IMG/VR virus record: IMGVR_UViG_3300036770_002129
Location: 1 to 23,845 of that record
Reading direction: 5' to 3' (one strand)
Source: a virus
Length of the DNA: 23,845 nt
Made by a program: the position numbers and the translations under genes. Shown here in pieces: positions 12,971 through 17,549 of this stretch; positions within the stretch are counted from its first letter, which is position 1; each line of letters opens with the position of its first letter. Below the pieces are notes generated by a model. The model saw only the letters and a list, made by a program, of their open reading frames with translations. It ran no database searches and was not told where the DNA came from.

Positions 12971-13054
12971 TGGTGCCCCAAGAGAGACTCGAACTCTCAC
13001 GCACAAGGCACTGGCTTCTAAGACCAGCGTGTCTACCAATTCCACCATCAGGGC
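12971..13054 (-). tRNA. tRNA-Leu(TAG)
   Basis: Class II tRNA with acceptor GCCCTGA/TTGGGGC, anticodon arm CTGGT-CTTAGAA-GCCAG, long variable arm, T-loop TTCGAGT, encoded CCA. Confidence 0.93.
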
Positions 13055-13060
13055 ATAATT

Positions 13061-13137
13061 TGGTCGGAGTACAAGGATTCGAACCTTGGACCTCTTGCTC
13101 CCAAAGCAAGCGCACTACCAGGCTGTGCTACACTCCG
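13061..13137 (-). tRNA. tRNA-Pro(TGG)
   Basis: Complete: acceptor CGGAGTG/TACTCCG, anticodon arm CTTGC-TTTGGGA-GCAAG, T-loop TTCGAAT, encoded CCA. This is the functional counterpart of the broken copy at 12060. Confidence 0.95.
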
Positions 13138-13142
13138 AAATT

Positions 13143-13223
13143 TTAAATCTGCAAAAGCAGATGATAAACTACGATACCTAAACAAAAGAAACCAATATAG
13201 TTAAAAATTTCTTGTTTTAACAT
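13143..13223 (-). CDS. Tiny single-pass membrane protein, 26 aa
   Basis: The product MLKQEIFNYIGFFCLGIVVY + HLLLQI is one hydrophobic helix with a charged N-terminus. AGGAAG lies 5 nt before the ATG at 13223. I recall near-identical peptides in T4-like aquatic phages, usually near tRNAs. It sits alone between tRNA-Thr(TGT) and tRNA-Pro(TGG). Confidence 0.6.
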   Translation of the reverse strand: MLKQEIFNYIGFFCLGIVVYHLLLQI

Positions 13224-13241
13224 CGCACTTCCTTTCATTAA

Positions 13242-13315
13242 TGGTGCTCCCTGACAGAATCGAACTGCCATCAGAGGATTACAAATCCACTGTAATACCA
13301 TTATACTAAGAGAGC
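13242..13315 (-). tRNA. tRNA-Thr(TGT)
   Basis: Acceptor GCTCTCT/AGGGAGC, anticodon loop TTTGTAA on GTGGA/TCCTC (one T-T mismatch), T-loop TTCGATT, encoded CCA. Confidence 0.92.
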
Positions 13316-13332
13316 AACTTACTACTTATAAC

Positions 13333-13405
13333 TGGTAGCGAGGGCAGGAGTCGCACCTACGGAGGTGAGCATATGAAACTCACTTGAATTCTCATTCTCC
13401 TCGCA
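13333..13405 (-). tRNA. tRNA-Met-like (CAT), aberrant D- and T-arms
   Basis: Anticodon arm TGAGT-TTCATAT-GCTCA and acceptor GCGAGG/CCTCGC with an unpaired T1-T72 and encoded CCA. The D-region lacks the conserved GG and a recognisable stem, and the T-loop is TGCGACT instead of TTCGANT. It could be a decayed tRNA-Met/Ile2 or a specialised tRNA. Confidence 0.6.
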
Positions 13406-13409
13406 GACT

Positions 13410-13484
13410 TGGCGGTCCATACGAGAATCGAACTCGTCTCTGTGGCGTGACAAGCCACTATTCTAACCGATGAACTAATGAACC
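13410..13484 (-). tRNA. tRNA-Asp(GTC)
   Basis: Acceptor GGTTCAT/ATGGACC, discriminator G, anticodon arm GTGGC-TTGTCAC-GCCAC, T-loop TTCGATT, encoded CCA. Confidence 0.95.
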
Positions 13485-13489
13485 AATTC

Positions 13490-13575
13490 TGGTGGGTGCT
13501 TAGGGACTCGAACCCCATATGCCATAAGACGCCTGATTTACAGTCAGGTGCAGTAACCAGTTCTGCTCAACACCC
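13490..13575 (-). tRNA. tRNA-Tyr(GTA)
   Basis: Class II: acceptor GGGTGTT/AGCACCC, anticodon arm CCTGA-CTGTAAA-TCAGG, extended variable arm, T-loop TTCGAGT, encoded CCA. Confidence 0.93.
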
Positions 13576-13695
13576 ATTAGTTTTGCTGACTGCACTATTT
13601 GCTATGACTCATATGCTTTACTCGAGTTTACATCTTATCGTCATAGTTACTCAGGCATGATCAAGCCCATGGCTTACAATCAGCAAAACTAATGG
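13574..13695 (-). ncRNA. Inverted-repeat RNA element between tRNA-Glu and tRNA-Tyr
   Basis: A perfect 16-bp stem (13574-13589 with 13680-13695) encloses 90 nt containing a second 7-bp stem CTATGAC/GTCATAG and a short AAGCC/GGCTT hairpin. There is no convincing ORF or tRNA inside. The 5' strand of the stem includes the CCA of tRNA-Glu and the 3' strand reaches the first two bases of tRNA-Tyr. T4 also has stable non-tRNA RNAs in its tRNA cluster, which makes an RNA gene plausible. Confidence 0.5.
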
Positions 13696-13767
13696 TACAC
13701 GATAGGGGAATCGAACCCCTCTTCCTGCCGTGAAAGGGCAGTGTCCTAACCGATAGACGAATCGTGC
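13693..13767 (-). tRNA. tRNA-Glu(TTC)
   Basis: Acceptor GCACGAT/ATCGTGT, anticodon arm CTGCC-CTTTCAC-GGCAG, T-loop TTCGATT, encoded CCA, which is also part of the downstream 16-bp stem. Confidence 0.95.
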
Positions 13768-13768
13768 A

Positions 13769-13819
13769 TGGTGTAGAGGAAGCCCCTTGGTGCGTAAACC
13801 TATCCCATCGCATCTCTAC
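13769..13819 (-). ncRNA. 51-nt tRNA-like element ending in CCA
   Basis: GTAGAG (13819-13814) pairs with CTCTAC (13778-13773), followed by A and CCA, exactly like a tRNA acceptor end. Only two short arms lie between (TGCG/CGCA and AAG/CTT), with no anticodon or T-arm. It abuts the 5' end of tRNA-Glu. It may be a tRNA remnant or a small processed RNA. Confidence 0.35.
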
Positions 13820-13951
13820 AAAACTACTCAACAAGTAGTCTCCCAACTGGTGTCATTACTGTGAGGTATAACTCACTGATAACACCATCATACTCGCCTC
13901 ATGCTCCGTATTTACCGTAGACTTAGAGAGGACTTTCAGAACAGAAACATA

Positions 13952-13980
13952 ATTCTACATCAAACAATGTTGCATGTCAA
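13952..13980 (-). promoter_or_regulatory. Sigma70-type promoter P3 inside the tRNA array
   Basis: Minus strand TTGACA (13980-13975), 17-nt spacer, TAGAAT (13957-13952), just after tRNA-Cys. Spacer and flanks closely resemble P4, so the two probably arose by duplication. Confidence 0.75.
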
Positions 13981-13988
13981 TAACTATC

Positions 13989-14063
13989 TGGAGCACAGGG
14001 TGAGAATCGAACTCACGAACATCAGTTTTGCGGACTGCTACCTTACCATTCAGTCACCTGTGC
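13989..14063 (-). tRNA. tRNA-Cys(GCA) with C33
   Basis: Acceptor GCACAGG/CCTGTGC, T-arm GTGAG-TTCGATT-CTCAC, encoded CCA. The anticodon loop reads CCGCAAA, so position 33, normally an invariant U, is C. Confidence 0.88.
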
Positions 14064-14065
14064 AC

Positions 14066-14140
14066 TGGTGGGTCTGCTAGGAATTGAACCTAGACTCAAC
14101 CGATTATGAGTCGGCTGCTTTACCATTAAGCTACAGACCC
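14066..14140 (-). tRNA. tRNA-CAT (Met or lysidine-type Ile)
   Basis: Acceptor GGGTCTG/CAGACCC, anticodon arm GCCGA-CTCATAA-TCGGT, T-loop TTCAATT, encoded CCA. CAT can be elongator Met or Ile2 (k2C34), and the arm sequence does not settle it. Confidence 0.92.
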
Positions 14141-14146
14141 AATTAA

Positions 14147-14222
14147 TGGCGCGACTGGCAGGAATCGAACCTGCGACCCACTGCTTAGAAGGCAGTTGTT
14201 CTATCCACTGAACTACAGTCGC
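14147..14222 (-). tRNA. tRNA-Arg(TCT)
   Basis: Acceptor GCGACTG/CAGTCGC, discriminator G, anticodon arm ACTGC-CTTCTAA-GCAGT, T-loop TTCGATT, encoded CCA. It would read AGA/AGG. Confidence 0.95.
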
Positions 14223-14226
14223 AATT

Positions 14227-14318
14227 TGGCGGAAGCGGTGAGATTCGAACTCACGGAGACATCTCTGCCTCGACAGTTTTCAAGACTGTTGCAATAAACC
14301 AGACTCTGCCACACTTCC
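14227..14318 (-). tRNA. tRNA-Ser(TGA)
   Basis: Class II: acceptor GGAAGTG/CGCTTCC, anticodon arm ACAGT-CTTGAAA-ACTGT, long variable arm, T-loop TTCGAAT, encoded CCA. Confidence 0.93.
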
Positions 14319-14326
14319 ATAAACTT

Positions 14327-14411
14327 TGGTGCGAATGGTCGGACTCGAACCGACACGCCTTTCGGCGAGAGATTTTAAGTCTCTTGTGTCTACCTATTTC
14401 ACCACACTCGC
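14327..14411 (-). tRNA. tRNA-Leu(TAA)
   Basis: Class II: acceptor GCGAGTG/CATTCGC, anticodon arm AGAGA-CTTAAAA-TCTCT, variable arm with GCC-GAAA-GGC, T-loop TTCGAGT, encoded CCA. Confidence 0.95.
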
Positions 14412-14420
14412 AATAAACTA

Positions 14421-14449
14421 ATTATACATCAACAAATCTTGCATGTCAA
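14421..14449 (-). promoter_or_regulatory. Consensus sigma70 promoter P4 inside the tRNA array
   Basis: Minus strand TTGACA (14449-14444), 17-nt spacer, TATAAT (14426-14421): a perfect consensus, lying between tRNA-Ser(GCT) and tRNA-Leu(TAA). It gives the left part of the array transcription independent of the attenuator-like leader. Confidence 0.85.
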
Positions 14450-14452
14450 TTA

Positions 14453-14540
14453 TGGCGGAGAGTATAGGATTTGAACCTATGCGCCCATTTCTGAACGAGG
14501 GATTAGCAATCCCTTGTATTAACCACTCTACCAACTCTCC
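14453..14540 (-). tRNA. tRNA-Ser(GCT)
   Basis: Class II: acceptor GGAGAGT/ACTCTCC, anticodon arm AGGGA-TTGCTAA-TCCCT, long variable arm, T-loop TTCAAAT, encoded CCA. Confidence 0.93.
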
Positions 14541-14546
14541 AAAACT

Positions 14547-14621
14547 TGGCACCCAATGAGAGAATCAAACTCCCAACTCAGCGTTCGTAGCACTGCGTGA
14601 TATTCATTTCACTAATCGGGT
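14547..14621 (-). tRNA. tRNA-Arg(ACG)
   Basis: Acceptor ACCCGAT/ATTGGGT, anticodon arm CAGTG-CTACGAA-CGCTG, encoded CCA. The T-loop is TTTGATT (C56 replaced by T). A34 would need conversion to inosine by host TadA. Confidence 0.9.
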
Positions 14622-14622
14622 A

Positions 14623-14697
14623 TGGTGCATCGTAATGGTTTCGAACCACTGACCCTCTCCTTGTAAGGGAGACGCTCTACCACTGAGCTAACGATGC
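14623..14697 (-). tRNA. tRNA-Val(TAC)
   Basis: Acceptor GCATCGT/ACGATGC, anticodon arm TCTCC-CTTACAA-GGAGA, T-loop TTCGAAA, encoded CCA. Confidence 0.95.
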
Positions 14698-14705
14698 ATA
14701 AAACT

Positions 14706-14780
14706 TGGTGGTGATGGTTGGATTCGAGCCAACGACCTACTGCGTATGAAGCAGTTGCACTACCACTGTGCTACATCACC
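14706..14780 (-). tRNA. tRNA-CAT (Met or lysidine-type Ile)
   Basis: Acceptor GGTGATG/CATCACC, anticodon arm ACTGC-TTCATAC-GCAGT, T-loop CTCGAAT, encoded CCA. One of three CAT-anticodon genes in the array. Confidence 0.9.
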
Positions 14781-14781
14781 A

Positions 14782-14856
14782 TGGTACCTGATAGTGGGAA
14801 CGATCCACTGACCCTCGCCTTATCAAGACGATGCTCTACCACTGAGCTAATCAGGT
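14782..14856 (-). tRNA. tRNA-Ile(GAT)
   Basis: Acceptor ACCTGAT/ATCAGGT, anticodon arm TCGTC-TTGATAA-GGCGA, T-stem AGTGG/CCACT with an atypical loop ATCGTTC, encoded CCA. Confidence 0.9.
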
Positions 14857-14862
14857 ATAAAT

Positions 14863-14938
14863 TGGTGCAACCCACAGGGATCGAACCTGTTTCAATGGCT
14901 CTTCAGACCACCGCTATGACCACATCAGCTAGAGTTGC
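14863..14938 (-). tRNA. tRNA-Phe(GAA)
   Basis: Acceptor GCAACTC/GGGTTGC, anticodon arm GTGGT-CTGAAGA-GCCAT, T-loop TTCGATC, encoded CCA. Confidence 0.93.
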
Positions 14939-14939
14939 A

Positions 14940-15014
14940 TGGGGTATCGTATGAGAATTGAACTCATGATGACGGAATCACAATCCGTAGTTTTACCACT
15001 AAACTAACGACACC
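14940..15014 (-). tRNA. tRNA-His(GTG)
   Basis: Acceptor GTGTCGT/ACGATAC with a G at -1 opposite C73, the tRNA-His identity pair. Anticodon arm ACGGA-TTGTGAT-TCCGT, encoded CCA. Confidence 0.95.
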
Positions 15015-15018
15015 ATTG

Positions 15019-15122
15019 ACCATATTGAAACACACTACTGAGTCAGGCGACTGTGCAGCCGAACGTGATCAGTCCTCTCCGCGGATGCTCGATGTTTTGA
15101 GAGCAGTGCGCTTCAATATGGT
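15019..15122 (-). ncRNA. Inverted-repeat RNA element between tRNA-Lys and tRNA-His
   Basis: An 11-bp perfect stem (15019-15029 with 15112-15122), extended by further pairs after a small internal loop, encloses a GC-richer 82-nt segment. Inside are GACTG/CAGTC, AGTC/GACT, CTCTC/GAGAG and the palindrome TCCGCGGA. It is neither a tRNA nor an ORF. The 5' strand of the stem includes the CCA of tRNA-Lys, the same arrangement as at 13574-13695. Confidence 0.5.
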
Positions 15123-15193
15123 GCGTCCAGAAGGATTCGAACCTTCGACTCTCTGGTTAAAAGCCAGATACTCTACCACTGAGTTATGAACGC
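15119..15193 (-). tRNA. tRNA-Lys(TTT)
   Basis: Acceptor GCGTTCA/TGGACGC, anticodon arm TCTGG-CTTTTAA-CCAGA, T-loop TTCGAAT, encoded CCA. Confidence 0.95.
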
Positions 15194-15194
15194 T

Positions 15195-15268
15195 TGGCAG
15201 GGGTGCTGAGAATCGAACTCAGAACGCATGAATCAAAATCGTGTGTGATACCATTTCACCACACCCCA
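15195..15268 (-). tRNA. tRNA-Gln(TTG)
   Basis: Acceptor TGGGGTG/CACCCCT with an unpaired first position, anticodon loop TTTTGAT on CACGA/TCATG (one C-A mismatch), T-loop TTCGATT, encoded CCA. First tRNA of the array. Confidence 0.9.
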
Positions 15269-15301
15269 ACAGAAACTCTAATTGTTAAAGAACTATAAAA
15301 C

Positions 15302-15335
15302 AAAAAACCCTCTGGATTTTCATCTCAGAGGGTTT
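15302..15335 (-). terminator. Intrinsic terminator in the tRNA-array leader
   Basis: A 9-bp stem (AAACCCTCT at 15335-15327 with AGAGGGTTT at 15313-15305), continued by a 3-bp inner hairpin, is followed on the minus strand by TTT-G-TTTT. It lies between promoter P5 and the first tRNA. Its 5' arm overlaps a competing upstream stem. Confidence 0.85.
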
Positions 15336-15479
15336 GGGAAGTATACAGATACTCGTCTATTTACTCGCCAAACCCCCACTATCATTTCTAATCTCATATC
15401 CAAACTGTGGGCGTGCGCATGTCCAGCCACTTGATAGTGGTAGATGCTTCGCTAACATGGATACGGATCTTAATTTCAT
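15330..15479 (-). promoter_or_regulatory. Attenuator- or riboswitch-like leader of the tRNA array
   Basis: In the minus-strand RNA, CCACTATCA (15440-15432) can pair with TGATAGTGG (15384-15376). Directly adjoining it, GGGTTTGG (15375-15368) can pair with CCAAACCC (15337-15330). The second stem uses six bases of the terminator's 5' arm, so antiterminator and terminator exclude each other. A rival hairpin CCACT-ATCA-AGTGG (15440-15427) would undo the first stem. A 40-codon ORF (15479-15357) starting almost at the transcription start could be a leader peptide or chance. Confidence 0.5.
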
Positions 15480-15489
15480 AGTAGAATGT

Positions 15490-15518
15490 ATTATTCCCTA
15501 AAAGTGATTATTTGTCAA
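15490..15518 (-). promoter_or_regulatory. Sigma70-type promoter P5 for the tRNA-array leader
   Basis: Minus strand TTGACA (15518-15513), 17-nt spacer, AATAAT (15495-15490). Predicted start near 15483. No other promoter is visible before tRNA-Gln. Confidence 0.7.
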
Positions 15519-15522
15519 GTAA

Positions 15523-15547
15523 ATAACCATACAAGATGTAAGGTTAT
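15523..15547 (-). terminator. Terminator-like hairpin after the 2OG oxygenase operon
   Basis: An 11-bp stem with one T-T mismatch (15523-15533 with 15537-15547, loop of 3) is followed by TTTAC on the minus strand. Its sequence is close to the terminator at 2240-2260, and it too is directly followed by a promoter. Confidence 0.5.
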
Positions 15548-15571
15548 ACTCTATTTAGTCAAAAAATATCT

Positions 15572-16291
15572 TTAAATTTGTTTTTCGTGCAAATATAATT
15601 TTGTTTGTCCATCAATATCATTACTAAAGTAAACTCCATTTTTTTCTATGTTATCAACATATCTGTAATGATTGATTGGTAGATTAAAATCTTTGCAATA
15701 ATTTGGATCGATATCAAAGATTACAGAAATTCTATCTACATCACCAACATTTTCTGCCCAATGTAGTTGTTTGTTATCAAACCAGAACAATGTTCCTGGA
15801 GTGATAGTGAGTTCTTCATCAGCAACATAGTACTTATATGTACCTTGTATAGAAAAATGAAATCTATTTTTTCTATAGGATCTACCAAAATCATGATGCT
15901 TTACTACTTTATCTCCAGGATATAACTTGGAGATTATAATTCTAGCTAGCTCTGTTTTTAACGATGGAAATCTAGAATATAGGTATTGCATCAATAAAGG
16001 GTAGTCATTGAACATTTCTGTCTTTCTAAATTCAACAGATGGATCATCATATCTGTTGCCATTTTTTACCCATTGTTCATATGTATGATTTTCTTCTGAC
16101 AAACCAACATTATATGGTCCACCAATAAGAATTACATCTTTTTCGAATTTACTTCTATTCGGAGTGCAATGAATCTTTCCATCTTTAATAAGCTGAAGAT
16201 TTTTTCTCCAATTATCTGAGTTTTTAACTACAATTTCTTCGCAGATAGAAGAGACATCTAAGTTTTGTTCTAAGATTTTTATATGTTTCAT
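15572..16291 (-). CDS. Aspartyl/asparaginyl beta-hydroxylase-like 2OG-Fe(II) oxygenase (4 of 6), 239 aa
   Basis: H132-H133-x and D134 in VVKHHDFGRSYRKNRFHFSI, distal H177 in NKQLHWAENVGD and R187 in DRISVIFDID match the Asp/Arg hydroxylase type of double-stranded beta-helix. LTITPGTLFWFDN is the usual strand before the distal His. N- and C-terminal extensions are unassigned. It overlaps the upstream 2OG gene by 4 nt and ends the operon. Confidence 0.8.
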   Translation of the reverse strand: MKHIKILEQNLDVSSICEEIVVKNSDNWRKNLQLIKDGKIHCTPNRSKFEKDVILIGGPYNVGLSEENHTYEQWVKNGNRYDDPSVEFRKTEMFNDYPLLMQYLYSRFPSLKTELARIIISKLYPGDKVVKHHDFGRSYRKNRFHFSIQGTYKYYVADEELTITPGTLFWFDNKQLHWAENVGDVDRISVIFDIDPNYCKDFNLPINHYRYVDNIEKNGVYFSNDIDGQTKLYLHEKQI

Positions 16292-16851
16292 TGCGTGTTA
16301 AAACTTAAAACAATTCTTTCTTCTGAGAGATTAGGTTTGTTATCTGACCCATGTTTCAACCAACTTGGGAAAATCAATATCATACCAGTTTTTGGTTTGA
16401 TTGTATGAAATGACACATTAGAATCCGTCGAGAAATTAACATCTATAAAAAAAGAATATGGATTCGGATTTTGAAACACCAAGTCACTACTTTGCTCGTC
16501 TGCCTTTAAGTAGACAGCACCAGAAATTAAACTATTAGAATGTATGTGTTCTTTTAAGACACTTCCAGGATATTGTTTATTTATCCAAGATGATGTAATT
16601 TTAACTTCTCTATAACCTGTTATGCTGGTATAAAGATTGATACTTTTTTGTATCTTTTGCTTAAGATCTAAATGCCTATCGAGTATATCAGATTGTCTAT
16701 CGTGACTACTAATAGCAGACCCATCGAATGCCAAATGTTCATGAGCATCTACAGAAGAAAATAGCTGAAGTGCATCAAGACAATCTTGTTCGTTAATAAA
16801 ATTTTCTTGAGTGTATATCGTGGTTGGAAATATGTTTTTTATTTCGAACAT
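16288..16851 (-). CDS. 2OG-Fe(II) oxygenase, PF13759-like (5 of 6), 187 aa
   Basis: The N-terminal FEIKNIFPTTIYTQENF is the usual start of this phage family. H102-x-H104 lies in LKEHIHSNSLISGAVYLKA, distal H167 in FPSWLKHGSDN and R179 in ERIVLSFN. KPKTGMILIFPSW is the conserved strand before the distal His. The family is abundant in T4-like marine phages; substrates are not known. It overlaps the methyltransferase gene by 13 nt. Confidence 0.85.
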   Translation of the reverse strand: MFEIKNIFPTTIYTQENFINEQDCLDALQLFSSVDAHEHLAFDGSAISSHDRQSDILDRHLDLKQKIQKSINLYTSITGYREVKITSSWINKQYPGSVLKEHIHSNSLISGAVYLKADEQSSDLVFQNPNPYSFFIDVNFSTDSNVSFHTIKPKTGMILIFPSWLKHGSDNKPNLSEERIVLSFNTQ

Positions 16852-17549
16852 TTAATTATCCAGTATCTTCTTCCACCGAAATGTGTATTGTTCCACCAAG
16901 ATTCGACAACCCCATTTCTATCATCAGCATTAAATTCTACTTCTTTCCAATCATACTTATGCTGCATTGTGTTTAGATCAGGGTCATCACATCTGGTGTA
17001 CTCAGCATTATTTTCTTTTAGTAGTGTTTCTATATTTGAAGAAGAAACCAATGAACCTATGTGTCCAAATGGTCCATGCATTTTTGAGGTGTATTTGTAA
17101 TTTAATATTTTATATTCTGCATCACTGTCATATTTGGTAACAGCTGTTTCATATGCGATGTTATCTGCATGTTTGATAGTTCTTATCAAATCTTGTTCCC
17201 AATAATTTAAGTTATATGAGATACCAAGATGAATGATAAGATCAAAGTGATCATCAATAGACCATTTTGTTTCTTGATTTATTTGTATTGTTTTAAACTT
17301 TGAATTTTTCTTTTTGACAATATCCAATGCTTCTTTTCTTGCATCAGAGAATGTAACATCGGAACCGAGCAGGCTAAAGTAATGTCCAACATTACCATAA
17401 CCACACCCAAGTTCCAATATCTTTTTACCTCTAAACCATTCTTTGTCAAAGAATTGTTCTATTTTCTTTACACGAAAGAATCTCCATTGATTGAACATTC
17501 CACCAAAATCACTTTCGCTGGAATCAAATAGAACATCATACGGATTCAT
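16839..17549 (-). CDS. Class I SAM-dependent methyltransferase, 236 aa
   Basis: Motif I KKILELGCGYGNVGHYFSLL (43-62) is textbook. The acidic strand-2 end follows in SDVTFSDARKE, and motif IV in FDLIIHLGISYNLNYW. The C-terminal third (GPFGHIGSLVSSSNIETLLK) is consistent with a small-molecule or sugar methyltransferase, but the substrate is unknown. TAATG-type coupling joins it to ahpD upstream. Confidence 0.8.
   Translation of the reverse strand: MNPYDVLFDSSESDFGGMFNQWRFFRVKKIEQFFDKEWFRGKKILELGCGYGNVGHYFSLLGSDVTFSDARKEALDIVKKKNSKFKTIQINQETKWSIDDHFDLIIHLGISYNLNYWEQDLIRTIKHADNIAYETAVTKYDSDAEYKILNYKYTSKMHGPFGHIGSLVSSSNIETLLKENNAEYTRCDDPDLNTMQHKYDWKEVEFNADDRNGVVESWWNNTHFGGRRYWIIKCSK

Larger units (their letters stand above)
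12060..12994. repeat. 24-bp direct repeat flanking the PP-loop gene
   Basis: Positions 12060-12083 and 12971-12994 are identical except for one base. Each is the 3' end (CCA, acceptor 3' strand, T-arm 3' strand and T-loop) of a tRNA. The right copy belongs to intact tRNA-Leu(TAG). The left copy ends the broken tRNA-Pro. The layout resembles an element inserted at, or duplicated with, a tRNA 3' end. Confidence 0.75.
13768..13988 (-). other. Structured noncoding leader downstream of P3
   Basis: No protein gene or full tRNA is visible. Besides the CCA-ended element it holds a hairpin ACTACT/AGTAGT (13823-13839) and a 40-nt stem-loop with TGGTGT/ACACCA closing GTGAG/CTCAC (13848-13887). All would be transcribed from P3 ahead of tRNA-Glu. 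Confidence 0.5.

Noticed and set aside
13478-13660. Plus- and minus-strand ORFs of about 60 codons across the tRNA array
   Set aside because: They run through complete tRNAs on the minus strand and have no ribosome sites.
13061-15268. Regularly spaced, similar ~75-nt units that could suggest a CRISPR or repeat array
   Set aside because: Each unit folds as a tRNA with its own anticodon; the shared bases are T-loops and CCA ends.
16578-16585. GATAAATA late-promoter-like motif
   Set aside because: It is inside the coding part of a 2OG oxygenase with no gene start nearby, so it is most likely chance in AT-rich DNA.
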